64,000 nt of DNA from Alphaproteobacteria bacterium (GTDB lineage: Bacteria > Pseudomonadota > Alphaproteobacteria > JANSWW01), in contig JANSWW010000012.1 in the NCBI GenBank assembly GCA_024743275.1, forward strand, positions 78,317 through 142,316. Reading direction: 5' to 3'. Position numbers and translations under genes: made by a program. Within the stretch, counting starts at the first letter, position 1. Every line of letters starts with the position of its first letter. A model generated the notes under the pieces. The model was not told where the DNA came from and made no database searches. It worked only from the letters and a program-made list of their open reading frames with translations. This document shows, piece after piece, positions 57,310-64,000 of the stretch.

Positions 57310-57336
57310 ACGCCGGGCGTAGCCTTAGTCGGCGGA

Positions 57337-57741
57337 TCACTCGGCGGCGTTCTCGATCCGCTCCATGTCGTCGTCCGAGAAGCCGAAATGGTGGCCGATC
57401 TCGTGGATCAGGACATGGCGGACGATGTCGCGGATGTCCTCCCCGGTCTCGCACCAGTAGTCGAGCATGGGACGGCGATAGAGGAAGATCATGTCCACAT
57501 CGTCCCGCATCATCATGCTGTCCTGTTGGGTCAGCGCGACGCCGCGATAGAGGCCCAGGAGATCGAACGGGCTTTCGAGGCCCATCTCCATCTCCACCTC
57601 CTCGTCCGGGAAATCCTCGATCCGGATCAGCACCGGACGCAGATATTGCCGGAGTTCGGCCGGAACGGCTTTCAGCGCCTGCTGTGCCATCTCCTCGATC
57701 TCGGCGAGGCTCGGGGCGGTGGTGTGAACGGCCTTGGGCAT
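57337..57741 (-). CDS. Minimal zincin metallopeptidase (DUF1025-like)
   Basis: A 134-residue small zinc peptidase fold. HEIGHHFGFSDDDM near the C-terminus has the H-E-x-x-H motif with a third ligand candidate; the middle SPFDLLGLYRGVAL and DMIFLYRRPMLDYW are typical. The family ('minimal MMP-like', Zincin_1) has no known substrate. Start: ATG 57741 keeps the usual length; an in-frame ATG at 57858 would add 39 Arg-rich residues with a weak ribosome site. Divergent from phhB. Confidence 0.82.
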   Translation of the reverse strand: MPKAVHTTAPSLAEIEEMAQQALKAVPAELRQYLRPVLIRIEDFPDEEVEMEMGLESPFDLLGLYRGVALTQQDSMMMRDDVDMIFLYRRPMLDYWCETGEDIRDIVRHVLIHEIGHHFGFSDDDMERIENAAE

Positions 57742-57923
57742 GGCGATCCATCCGCTGCGGCGGGCCTTGGCACGGGCCGGACGATACCCGTCCTCGCGCA
57801 TGCCGTCGTCGCCGAAGGGTTTCTCGAGCATGGACCCGAAGGATATAGGACTACGCATTCTACTCTCAGACTTTCCTCGGCTTCGAGCCGATATAGGTGA
57901 GCTTTAGAGGATAGGAGACCCAA

Positions 57924-58214
57924 ATGGCAACAAAACTCGATGAATCCGCCCGCAATGCTGCCCTTGAAGGGCTCGATGGCTGGGAAATGGCCCGCAACCG
58001 GGATGCGATTCAGAAAACTTTCACGTTCAAGAATTTCTCCGAAGCCTGGGGCTTCATGAGCCGGGTCGCCCTGAAGGCGGAGCAAATGGACCACCATCCG
58101 GAATGGTTCAACGTCTACCGGACGGTGGAGGTCACCCTGTCGACCCATGATGTGGGAGGTCTTTCGGAGCTCGACATCGAGCTCGCCAAATTCTGCGACA
58201 GTCTGGCGTATTAG
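57924..58214 (+). CDS. phhB: Pterin-4a-carbinolamine dehydratase
   Basis: Regenerates the tetrahydrobiopterin-type cofactor after phenylalanine hydroxylase; also called DcoH in eukaryotes. The 96 residues contain the motif [24 protein letters not shown] with the catalytic His pair. No phhA is present here, so it may serve another pterin reaction or a distant hydroxylase. ATG 57924 after GGAGACC. Confidence 0.95.
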   Translation: MATKLDESARNAALEGLDGWEMARNRDAIQKTFTFKNFSEAWGFMSRVALKAEQMDHHPEWFNVYRTVEVTLSTHDVGGLSELDIELAKFCDSLAY

Positions 58215-58231
58215 GCCCCTGCGTCAGCCCC

Positions 58232-58918
58232 CTAAAGCACATTCACCAGGGGCACGCCGGAAAGCCATTGGTGGCAGATCACGATCACCGCGAAGACCAG
58301 CACGGTGGCCAGCACCCTGAGGACGCCGATTCCCGCCCAATCGATCTTGGTCCGTCCCTGGATCGCGGCCAGGAAGGGGAAACCGGAGGTGGTGAGCGCC
58401 ATCGGCCCCCATTCGCTGCCCGCTTCCCGCTGTTTCTTGAGGTCCTGACTGTAGGCGCCGACGATGGCGAGCACGGCGATCCCCAGGGTCAGGATCAGGG
58501 TGGCCTGATCGCCGTTGACCAGGGCGTGGGCAAACGCCCAGAGCGCGACGCCGACCATCACCGGATGCCTGGTTATGGTCAGAATACCGGTCTTCGGTTC
58601 GCCCATGCTTGCCGATTTCTCGGTCATCAGGGCCATGGGGTTCTTCGCCGTATAGCCGGTCACCAGGAAGAAGACCGACAGCAGCATGATCAGATAGGCC
58701 CCGTGCCGCGCGCCCGGCCCAAGATCGTAGAGATAGACATAGTCGGCATCCCCATAGGCCCGGATCATCCAAACCAGGGTGACGAGGCTGATCAGCGAAT
58801 AGATGCCGCGGAAGGGCTGCAGCCCGATTTTTTCGACCAGCATCGGCCGGATCGGATTGCTCGCCAGAACGATATGGCTGCCGACGAAGGCGATGACCGC
58901 CAAGATCAGAGTATCCAT
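58232..58918 (-). CDS. nnrU: NnrU-family membrane protein
   Basis: A 228-residue integral membrane protein with about six or seven helices, starting DTLILAVIAFVGSHIVLASNPIRPMLVEKIG and containing ITRHPVMVGVALWAFAHALVNGD. The family is tied to denitrification in some bacteria and resembles isoprenylcysteine methyltransferase-like membrane folds, but here no denitrification genes are nearby. The ATG at 58918 has GGGAGGGG upstream. Convergent with phhB, 17 bases apart. Confidence 0.87.
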   Translation of the reverse strand: MDTLILAVIAFVGSHIVLASNPIRPMLVEKIGLQPFRGIYSLISLVTLVWMIRAYGDADYVYLYDLGPGARHGAYLIMLLSVFFLVTGYTAKNPMALMTEKSASMGEPKTGILTITRHPVMVGVALWAFAHALVNGDQATLILTLGIAVLAIVGAYSQDLKKQREAGSEWGPMALTTSGFPFLAAIQGRTKIDWAGIGVLRVLATVLVFAVIVICHQWLSGVPLVNVL

Positions 58919-59003
58919 CTTCAACCCCTCCCGCATTCGACGCTTCTAATAAAGGTGTAAATAGCCGGTTGAACAAGGGGCCGAAAGCGCGGGATAAGGC
59001 GGA

Positions 59004-59354
59004 ATGAACATCGATCGTGAAACAAGGGAAGCGCTCGCCACCGCCGTGCGGGAGCTGACCACGGCCCGCGGATCGGGCAAGTCGATCTGCCCGTCGGAAG
59101 CCGCCCGCAAGGTCGCCGAGGACAAGGGCACGCCGGAGAATTGGCGATGGATGCTGAAGCCGCTGCGCAAGATCTCCCAGGATCTCGCCCGGGATGGCGA
59201 GATCGTCATCCTACGCAAGGGCAAGCCGATCGCGCCGGAGGACATGCGGGGCGTCGTCCGCCTGGCCCTGCCCGGCGCCCAGGGCGGCACCGACGTCAAG
59301 CCGGACTGGCGGGGCTCGATCTCGCTCGGCGGTGCCCGGCGCGGCGGCAAGTGA
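59004..59354 (+). CDS. DUF3253 protein
   Basis: A 116-residue protein of the DUF3253 type: [48 protein letters not shown], resembling a winged-helix fold with the S-x-A-R motif. Role unknown; similar domains lie next to genes of DNA or redox functions. The C-terminus is Gly/Arg-rich. ATG 59004. Confidence 0.82.
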   Translation: MNIDRETREALATAVRELTTARGSGKSICPSEAARKVAEDKGTPENWRWMLKPLRKISQDLARDGEIVILRKGKPIAPEDMRGVVRLALPGAQGGTDVKPDWRGSISLGGARRGGK

Positions 59355-59398
59355 GGCACGAGGCTTTGACAGCGCAAAACGCGACCGGGGAACAGCGG

Positions 59399-59427
59399 TT
59401 GACAGCCGGAAACCTTCTCCCTATGTT
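59399..59427 (+). promoter_or_regulatory. Sigma70 promoter of rpmJ
   Basis: TTGACA (59399-59404), perfect -35, 17-base spacer, TATGTT (59422-59427), about 67 bases before the rpmJ ATG. Confidence 0.8.
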
Positions 59428-59493
59428 CCGCGCTTCCTAATTCAGGGCTGCCCCTCGGCGGCCGCAAACCGCTCATTTGTTGGGATACGTCCG

Positions 59494-59619
59494 ATGAAGA
59501 TCGTGAATTCGCTGAAGTCCGTGAAAAAGCGCGACAAGAACTGTCGGGTCATCCGCCGTCGCGGTCGGACCTATGTGATCAATAAGAAGAACCCCCGCTT
59601 CAAGGCGCGCCAGGGCTAA
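59494..59619 (+). CDS. rpmJ: 50S ribosomal protein L36, zinc-free form
   Basis: A 41-residue protein [20 protein letters not shown]...[11 protein letters not shown], the end of the large-subunit assembly set. It has a single Cys and so lacks the C-x2-C...C...H zinc ribbon of classical L36: this is the 'C-minus' type usual in alphaproteobacteria. Own promoter and terminator. Confidence 0.95.
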   Translation: MKIVNSLKSVKKRDKNCRVIRRRGRTYVINKKNPRFKARQG

Positions 59620-59678
59620 TACCCCGAGAGCGCCGGACGGCTCGCCCGTCCGCCTGACCGTTAGTTCGGTTCTTTGGG

Positions 59679-59707
59679 AACGCCTCCGATTGATCGGGGG
59701 CGTTTTC
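59679..59707 (+). terminator. Terminator of rpmJ
   Basis: AACGCCTCCGAT and ATCGGGGGCGTT form a 12-bp stem with one G-T wobble (inner pairs open to form the loop), followed by TTTTC. Confidence 0.88.
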
Positions 59708-59738
59708 TTGTGTCCGATTCCCGTTGATCTTGTCGCGA

Positions 59739-59757
59739 AAATTGGTATTACCAATTT
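59739..59757. promoter_or_regulatory. PdhR/LldR/GlcC-type operator of glcDEF
   Basis: AAATTGGTATTACCAATTT is a perfect 19-base palindrome with core TGGTnTTACCA, 20 bases before the glcD ATG. FadR-subfamily GntR regulators (PdhR, LldR, GlcC) bind TGGTnnnACCA boxes of exactly this form. Confidence 0.8.
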
Positions 59758-59777
59758 GAGAACAGATCAGGGAGGAC

Positions 59778-61271
59778 ATGATGATCGCGATGCCCAAGCC
59801 CGACGAGAGCGTGATCGCCCGGCGGGAACAGATCGCCGAGGACCTGGCGGAAATCATCCCCCCGGCGCATGTCATCTACGACGAGGACGAACGAAGGGCA
59901 TACGAAACGGATGGGCTCACCGCCTATCGCCAGCTCCCCCTGATCGTCGTCCTGCCCGAGACCACGGAGCAGGTCGCGGAGATCCTGAAATACTGCCAGC
60001 GCGAGAAGATCAAGGTTGTCCCCCGGGGGGCGGGTACCTCGCTGTCCGGCGGCTCCCTGCCGGTCGCCGACGGGATCGTTCTCGGCCTCGGTAAGTTCAA
60101 CAAGGTGCTCAAGGTCAACTATGACGACCGCTATGCGGTGGTCCAGCCAGGCGTCACCAATCTCGGGGTGACCAAGGCGGTCCAGGAGGAGGGGTTCTAC
60201 TACGCCCCGGACCCGTCGAGCCAGATCGCGTGTTCCATCGGCGGCAATATCGCCGAGAATTCCGGCGGCGTGCACTGCCTGAAATACGGCCTCACCACCA
60301 ACAATCTGCTCGGGATCGAATTCGTCACCATGAGCGGCGAGGTGATGCGCTTCGGCGGCACCGGCCTCGACAGCCCCGGCTATGACCTGATGGGCATCAT
60401 CACCGGCTCCGAGGGGCTGCTCGGTGTGGTCACCGAGGTAACGGTGCGCATTCTGCGCTCGCCCGCCGAGGCGCGGGCCGTTCTGATCGGCTTCCCGACC
60501 TCCGAACAGGCGGGCGACTGCGTCGGCCGGATCATCGCCGCCGGCATCATCCCGGGCGGCATGGAGATGATGGACAAGCCGGCGATCCACGCCACGGAGG
60601 CCTTCGTCAACGCCGGCTACCCGATGGATGTGGAGGCCCTGCTGATCGTCGAACTGGATGGCCCCCAAGCGGAGGTCGACCATCTGATCGAGCGGGTCGA
60701 CGCGATCGCGCAAGAGGCCGGAGCCACCTACTCCCGGGTCAGTCAGGACGAGGACGAGCGGGCCACGTTCTGGGCTGGGCGCAAGGCCGCCTTCCCGGCC
60801 GTCGGTCGGATCTCGCCCGACTATATGTGCATGGACGGCACCATCCCGCGTGCCCAATTGCCCCTGGTCCTGCGGAAGATGACCGAGTTCTCCGAGAAAT
60901 ATGGCCTCGGCATCGCCAATGTGTTCCATGCCGGCGACGGCAATCTCCACCCGCTGATCCTGTTCGATGCGAACAAGCCGGGCGATCTCGACAAGGCGGA
61001 GGCCTTCGGGGCCGATATCCTGAAGCTCTGCGTTGATGTCGGCGGGGTTTTGACCGGCGAGCACGGGGTCGGCGTTGAGAAACGGGATCTGATGCCGCAC
61101 ATGTTCACAGAGGACGACCTGAAGCAGCAGCAGCGGGTCAAATGCGCCTTCGACCCCGACCAGTTGCTCAATCCGGGCAAGATGTTCCCGGTGCTCCACC
61201 GCTGCGCCGAACTCGGCAAGATGCACGTCTCTGGCGGCAAGCTGCCCTTCCCCGACATCCCGCGTTTCTAG
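59778..61271 (+). CDS. glcD: Glycolate oxidase subunit GlcD
   Basis: FAD subunit of the three-part glycolate dehydrogenase, oxidising glycolate to glyoxylate. The 497 residues hold a VAO/PCMH-type FAD domain (VVPRGAGTSLSGGSLPVADG; SIGGNIAENSGGVHCLKYG) and a C-terminal oxidase domain with NVFHAGDGNLHPLI and LTGEHGVGVEKRDLM. The ATG at 59778 follows GGGAGGAC. Twelve bases separate it from glcE. Confidence 0.95.
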   Translation: MMIAMPKPDESVIARREQIAEDLAEIIPPAHVIYDEDERRAYETDGLTAYRQLPLIVVLPETTEQVAEILKYCQREKIKVVPRGAGTSLSGGSLPVADGIVLGLGKFNKVLKVNYDDRYAVVQPGVTNLGVTKAVQEEGFYYAPDPSSQIACSIGGNIAENSGGVHCLKYGLTTNNLLGIEFVTMSGEVMRFGGTGLDSPGYDLMGIITGSEGLLGVVTEVTVRILRSPAEARAVLIGFPTSEQAGDCVGRIIAAGIIPGGMEMMDKPAIHATEAFVNAGYPMDVEALLIVELDGPQAEVDHLIERVDAIAQEAGATYSRVSQDEDERATFWAGRKAAFPAVGRISPDYMCMDGTIPRAQLPLVLRKMTEFSEKYGLGIANVFHAGDGNLHPLILFDANKPGDLDKAEAFGADILKLCVDVGGVLTGEHGVGVEKRDLMPHMFTEDDLKQQQRVKCAFDPDQLLNPGKMFPVLHRCAELGKMHVSGGKLPFPDIPRF

Positions 61272-61282
61272 GACCTATCGTC

Positions 61283-62506
61283 ATGGCGGATATTCTGAAG
61301 CCGGAGAGCGAAAGCCAGCTCGCCGACGCGATAAACTGGGCGCAATCCGAGAGCGTGCCCCTCGCCGTCAAGGGTCAGGGCACCAAGGACGGCCTCGGGC
61401 GCCCGACCCAGACCCGGTATACCCTGGATATGACCGGATTCAGCGGCATCGACCTCTACGAGCCGGAAGAACTGGTGCTGACGGCCAAGGCGGGCACCCC
61501 GATCGCCGAGATCCAGCAGGCGCTCGCCGACAAGAACCAGGAGCTGCGCTTCGAGCCGGGCGATCTCGGCCGCCTCTACGGCCACGCGCCGGGCGGTGGC
61601 ACGCTCGGCGGTCTGGTCGCCGCCAACTGGGCCGGCCCGCGCCGGATCAAGGACGGGGCCGCCCGCGACCATGTCCTCGGCATAAAGGGGGTCACGGGCC
61701 GGGGCGAATTCATCAAGTCCGGCGGCCGGGTGGTGAAGAATGTCTCCGGCTACGACCTCCCGAAGCTAATCACCGGCGCCCATGGCACGCTGATGGCGAT
61801 GACCGAGATCACGGTCAAGGTCCTGCCCGCGCCGGAGAAGATCCGCACTGTTCTTTTGATCGGTCTCTCGGCGGAGGACGGCCGCAAGGCGATGTCCAGG
61901 GCGCTCGGCAGCCCGCACGAGGTCTCCGGCGCGGCCCATGTGCCGGCGACGGCGGCGGCGATGCTCGGCGTCGATCCGGTGACGCGGCAGGGTGCGGCGG
62001 TGACCGCGATCCGGGTCGAGGGTCCCGGGCCGTCGGTCGAACACCGATGCGCCGAACTGATCCGCGAACTGGGCGGGGAACTGGGCGGCGCCACGGAAGA
62101 GCTTCATACCGAGAACTCCAAGGCGTTCTGGAAGGCGCTGGCCGATCTGGAACCGCTGGTCCAACAGCAGGACAAGCTGGTCTGGAAGATCTCGGTCGCC
62201 CCGACCCGGGGACCGGCCCTGGTCGATACGCTCGGTCTGGGTGACAGCCTGCATTGGCTCGATTGGGGCGGCGGGCTGATCTGGCTCGGCCTGGACGGAT
62301 CGGATAGCCGGGCCGACGCGATTCGGTCGACCGTCGACGCCGCCGGCGGGCACGCGACGCTGATCCGCGCACCGGAGCCGACGCGGGCCGCGACGGAGGT
62401 GTTCCATCCCCTGCCCGATCCCCTGATGGGCCTGAGCCGCCGGACCAAGGAAGGCTTCGATCCGAACGGCCTGCTCAATCCCGGCCGCATGTATCCCGGT
62501 TTCTAG
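61283..62506 (+). CDS. glcE: Glycolate oxidase subunit GlcE
   Basis: Second FAD-binding subunit of glycolate oxidase. The 407 residues contain the FAD segment PLAVKGQGTKDGLGRPTQ and GHAPGGGTLGGLVAANWAGPRRIKDGAARDHVLGIKGV, similar to but shorter than GlcD, and end LLNPGRMYPGF. The ATG at 61283 was chosen because it directly follows the glcD stop; the longer frame is a shadow through glcD. Confidence 0.93.
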   Translation: MADILKPESESQLADAINWAQSESVPLAVKGQGTKDGLGRPTQTRYTLDMTGFSGIDLYEPEELVLTAKAGTPIAEIQQALADKNQELRFEPGDLGRLYGHAPGGGTLGGLVAANWAGPRRIKDGAARDHVLGIKGVTGRGEFIKSGGRVVKNVSGYDLPKLITGAHGTLMAMTEITVKVLPAPEKIRTVLLIGLSAEDGRKAMSRALGSPHEVSGAAHVPATAAAMLGVDPVTRQGAAVTAIRVEGPGPSVEHRCAELIRELGGELGGATEELHTENSKAFWKALADLEPLVQQQDKLVWKISVAPTRGPALVDTLGLGDSLHWLDWGGGLIWLGLDGSDSRADAIRSTVDAAGGHATLIRAPEPTRAATEVFHPLPDPLMGLSRRTKEGFDPNGLLNPGRMYPGF

Positions 62507-62518
62507 GAGTTCCATTCG

Positions 62519-63877
62519 ATGCAGACCAACTTCACCGAAGCCCAGCTCCAGAACCCGGATAACGCCGCCTCCGAGCAGATCCTCCGGAAATGCGTCCATT
62601 GCGGCTTCTGCACGGCGACCTGTCCGACCTATGTCCTGCTCGGCGACGAACTCGATAGCCCACGCGGTCGGATCTATCTGATCAAGGACATGCTGGAGAA
62701 CGACAAGCCGGCCAACGAGAAGATCGTCACCCATATCGACCGCTGTCTGTCCTGCCTGTCCTGCATGTCGACCTGCCCGTCGGGCGTCAATTACATGCAT
62801 CTGGTCGACCATGCCCGGAAATATATCGAGGAGACCTATGAGCGGCCATGGCACGACCGCATGCTGCGCTCCCTCCTCGCCTTCCTGCTGCCCAAGGTGG
62901 GGCTGTTCCGCGTCGCCATGATCGGGGCGATGATCGCCAAGCCTCTGGCCCCTCTGTTCCCGGCCAAGGGCAAGCTTGCCCGGATGCGGGCCATGCTGGA
63001 GCTGGCGCCGAACAGCCTGCCGAGCCCGAGCCCGACCGACCGGCCCGGCGTGCACGCCGCCGACACGCCGCGCCGCAAGCGGGTGGCGCTGTTGACCGGC
63101 TGTGCCCAGCGGGCGCTGAACCCGGAGATCAACGAGTCGACCATCCGCCTGCTGACCCGCCATGGCTGCGATGTGGTGGTGTCCGACGGGATCGGCTGCT
63201 GCGGGGCGCTGACCCATCACATGGGCAAGGAGGACCTGGCGCTCGCCGCCGCGAAGGCGAACATCGACGCCTGGACCCGGGAGATCGAGGGCCAGGGCCT
63301 GGACGCCATCGTCATCAACGCGTCCGGCTGCGGCACGACCGTGAAGGATTACGGCTTCATGCTGCGCGAGGACCCGGTCTATGCCGAAAAGGCGGAGAAG
63401 GTGGCGGCGCTGACCAAGGACATCAGCGAGGTGATGACCGATCTCGGACTCGGCGCGGTGGTCCGCGAGACGGCGGGGATCAAGATCGCCTATCACGCCG
63501 CCTGCTCCCTGCAGCACGGCCAGCAGATCAAGACCCTGCCGAAGCGGGCCCTTCGCGCCGCCGGCTTCCAGGTGGTCGAGCCGATCGATCCGCATCTCTG
63601 CTGCGGCTCCGCCGGGACCTATAACCTGCTGCAGCCGGAAATCGCCGGGCAGCTCAAGGACCGCAAGGTCGAGACCCTGGAAAAGCTCAAGCCCGACGTG
63701 ATCGCCGCGGGCAACATCGGCTGCATGACCCAGATCCAGTCCGGGACCGGCGTCCCCGTGGTCCACACCGCGACAATCCTCGACTGGGCCACCGGCGGCC
63801 CGGTGCCCCAGGCGCTGGAGGGCGTGTGGTCCGACGAGGCCGTCCGCCCGGCACAGGCGATGGAAGCGGCGGACTGA
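62519..63877 (+). CDS. glcF: Glycolate oxidase iron-sulfur subunit GlcF
   Basis: Electron-transfer subunit of glycolate oxidase, membrane-associated. The 452 residues include two 4Fe-4S motifs CVHCGFCTATCPTYVLL and CLSCLSCMSTCPSG and two CCG domains (GIGCCGALTHHMG and HLCCGSAGTYNLL) of the heterodisulfide-reductase type. The ATG at 62519 follows AGGAG. Last gene of glcDEF; a dispersed-repeat hairpin comes about 60 bases later. Confidence 0.95.
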   Translation: MQTNFTEAQLQNPDNAASEQILRKCVHCGFCTATCPTYVLLGDELDSPRGRIYLIKDMLENDKPANEKIVTHIDRCLSCLSCMSTCPSGVNYMHLVDHARKYIEETYERPWHDRMLRSLLAFLLPKVGLFRVAMIGAMIAKPLAPLFPAKGKLARMRAMLELAPNSLPSPSPTDRPGVHAADTPRRKRVALLTGCAQRALNPEINESTIRLLTRHGCDVVVSDGIGCCGALTHHMGKEDLALAAAKANIDAWTREIEGQGLDAIVINASGCGTTVKDYGFMLREDPVYAEKAEKVAALTKDISEVMTDLGLGAVVRETAGIKIAYHAACSLQHGQQIKTLPKRALRAAGFQVVEPIDPHLCCGSAGTYNLLQPEIAGQLKDRKVETLEKLKPDVIAAGNIGCMTQIQSGTGVPVVHTATILDWATGGPVPQALEGVWSDEAVRPAQAMEAAD

Positions 63878-63938
63878 GCCCCTCAGCCCTCGCTTTCTCC
63901 GGGCGCTCGGACCTCCCCCGAGTGACAGATGAAAAGAG

Positions 63939-63958
63939 CCCTCTCCCTGGGGAGAGGG
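63939..63958. repeat. Dispersed-repeat hairpin after glcF
   Basis: CCCTCTCCCTGGGGAGAGGG, identical over all 20 bases to the copy at 6900-6919. The bases from 63878 to the window end show no gene. Confidence 0.75.
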
Positions 63959-64000
63959 TTGGGTGTGGGTAAGCGGGGAGGAGCTTAGGACCCCACCCCA

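Noticed and set aside
59494..59619. L36 without zinc ligands as a broken gene
   Set aside because: The zinc-free form is a normal variant in alphaproteobacteria; length and promoter are intact.

Overview
This window is a contiguous piece of a high-GC chromosome, most likely from an alphaproteobacterium of the Rhodospirillales type. Supporting signs are the 41-residue zinc-free L36, a unimodular QueF, glyQS followed by pyruvate phosphate dikinase, an OmpR/EnvZ-like pair, ispB, NnrU and a MerR-controlled fatty-acid locus. No species can be named from sequence reading alone. Almost all of it is ordinary chromosomal backbone. I see no phage, integrase, transposase, CRISPR array or defence island.

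Layout. 1-10.8 kb: gltX (cut by the left edge), cysS, a signal-peptide membrane protein, cimA, trmJ, rpsD with its own promoter and terminator, an FkbM methyltransferase, a 1-Cys peroxiredoxin, a GNAT acetyltransferase and a formate/nitrite-type channel. 10.8-20.9 kb, all minus strand: an NTF2-FMO oxidoreductase, then a long run transcribed as DUF2007, trmN6, S49 peptidase, zinc-ribbon protein, glyQ, glyS, ppdK. 21-24.3 kb: ispB, then an OmpR/EnvZ-like pair. 24.5 kb: tRNA-Pro(CGG). 24.8-27.4 kb: 5-oxoprolinase pxpBC divergent from pxpA. 27.5-34.6 kb: envelope and secreted proteins (fasciclin, DUF1194) and glucan enzymes (opgC, a periplasmic esterase, convergent opgH). 35-39.7 kb: the queuosine operon queA-tgt-queF-queG and a basic unknown protein. 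39.8-42.6 kb: a more accessory-looking patch with LysR divergent from a tautomerase and a Tat-exported sulfatase. 42.6-45.7 kb: secreted unknowns, a PLP aminomutase-like enzyme and a Dabb protein. 45.7-54.8 kb: beta-oxidation genes (fadD, merR, fadA, fadN-like, fadE) plus an MFS transporter. 55-59.6 kb: M20 peptidase, PhoD-like phosphatase, minimal zincin, phhB, nnrU, DUF3253, rpmJ. 59.7-63.9 kb: glycolate oxidase glcDEF.

Regulation that can be read directly includes sigma70-type promoters before rpsD, rpmJ, tRNA-Pro and ispB. A perfect 19-bp palindrome of the PdhR/LldR/GlcC type precedes glcD. ACGT-rich palindromes precede both merR and fadD, a LysR-type inverted repeat lies before the tautomerase, and several hairpin-plus-T-run terminators are clear.

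No convincing new multi-gene system was found. The most interesting unexplained signals are: a decayed second copy of the 3' end of an unknown gene 1.4 kb away from the original; five short tandem arrays with 12- or 15-bp units, three of them at or near gene 3' ends and one forming a charged tail on QueA; a dispersed 20-bp hairpin whose identical copies lie 57 kb apart; and glucan genes opgH/opgC without a visible opgG.
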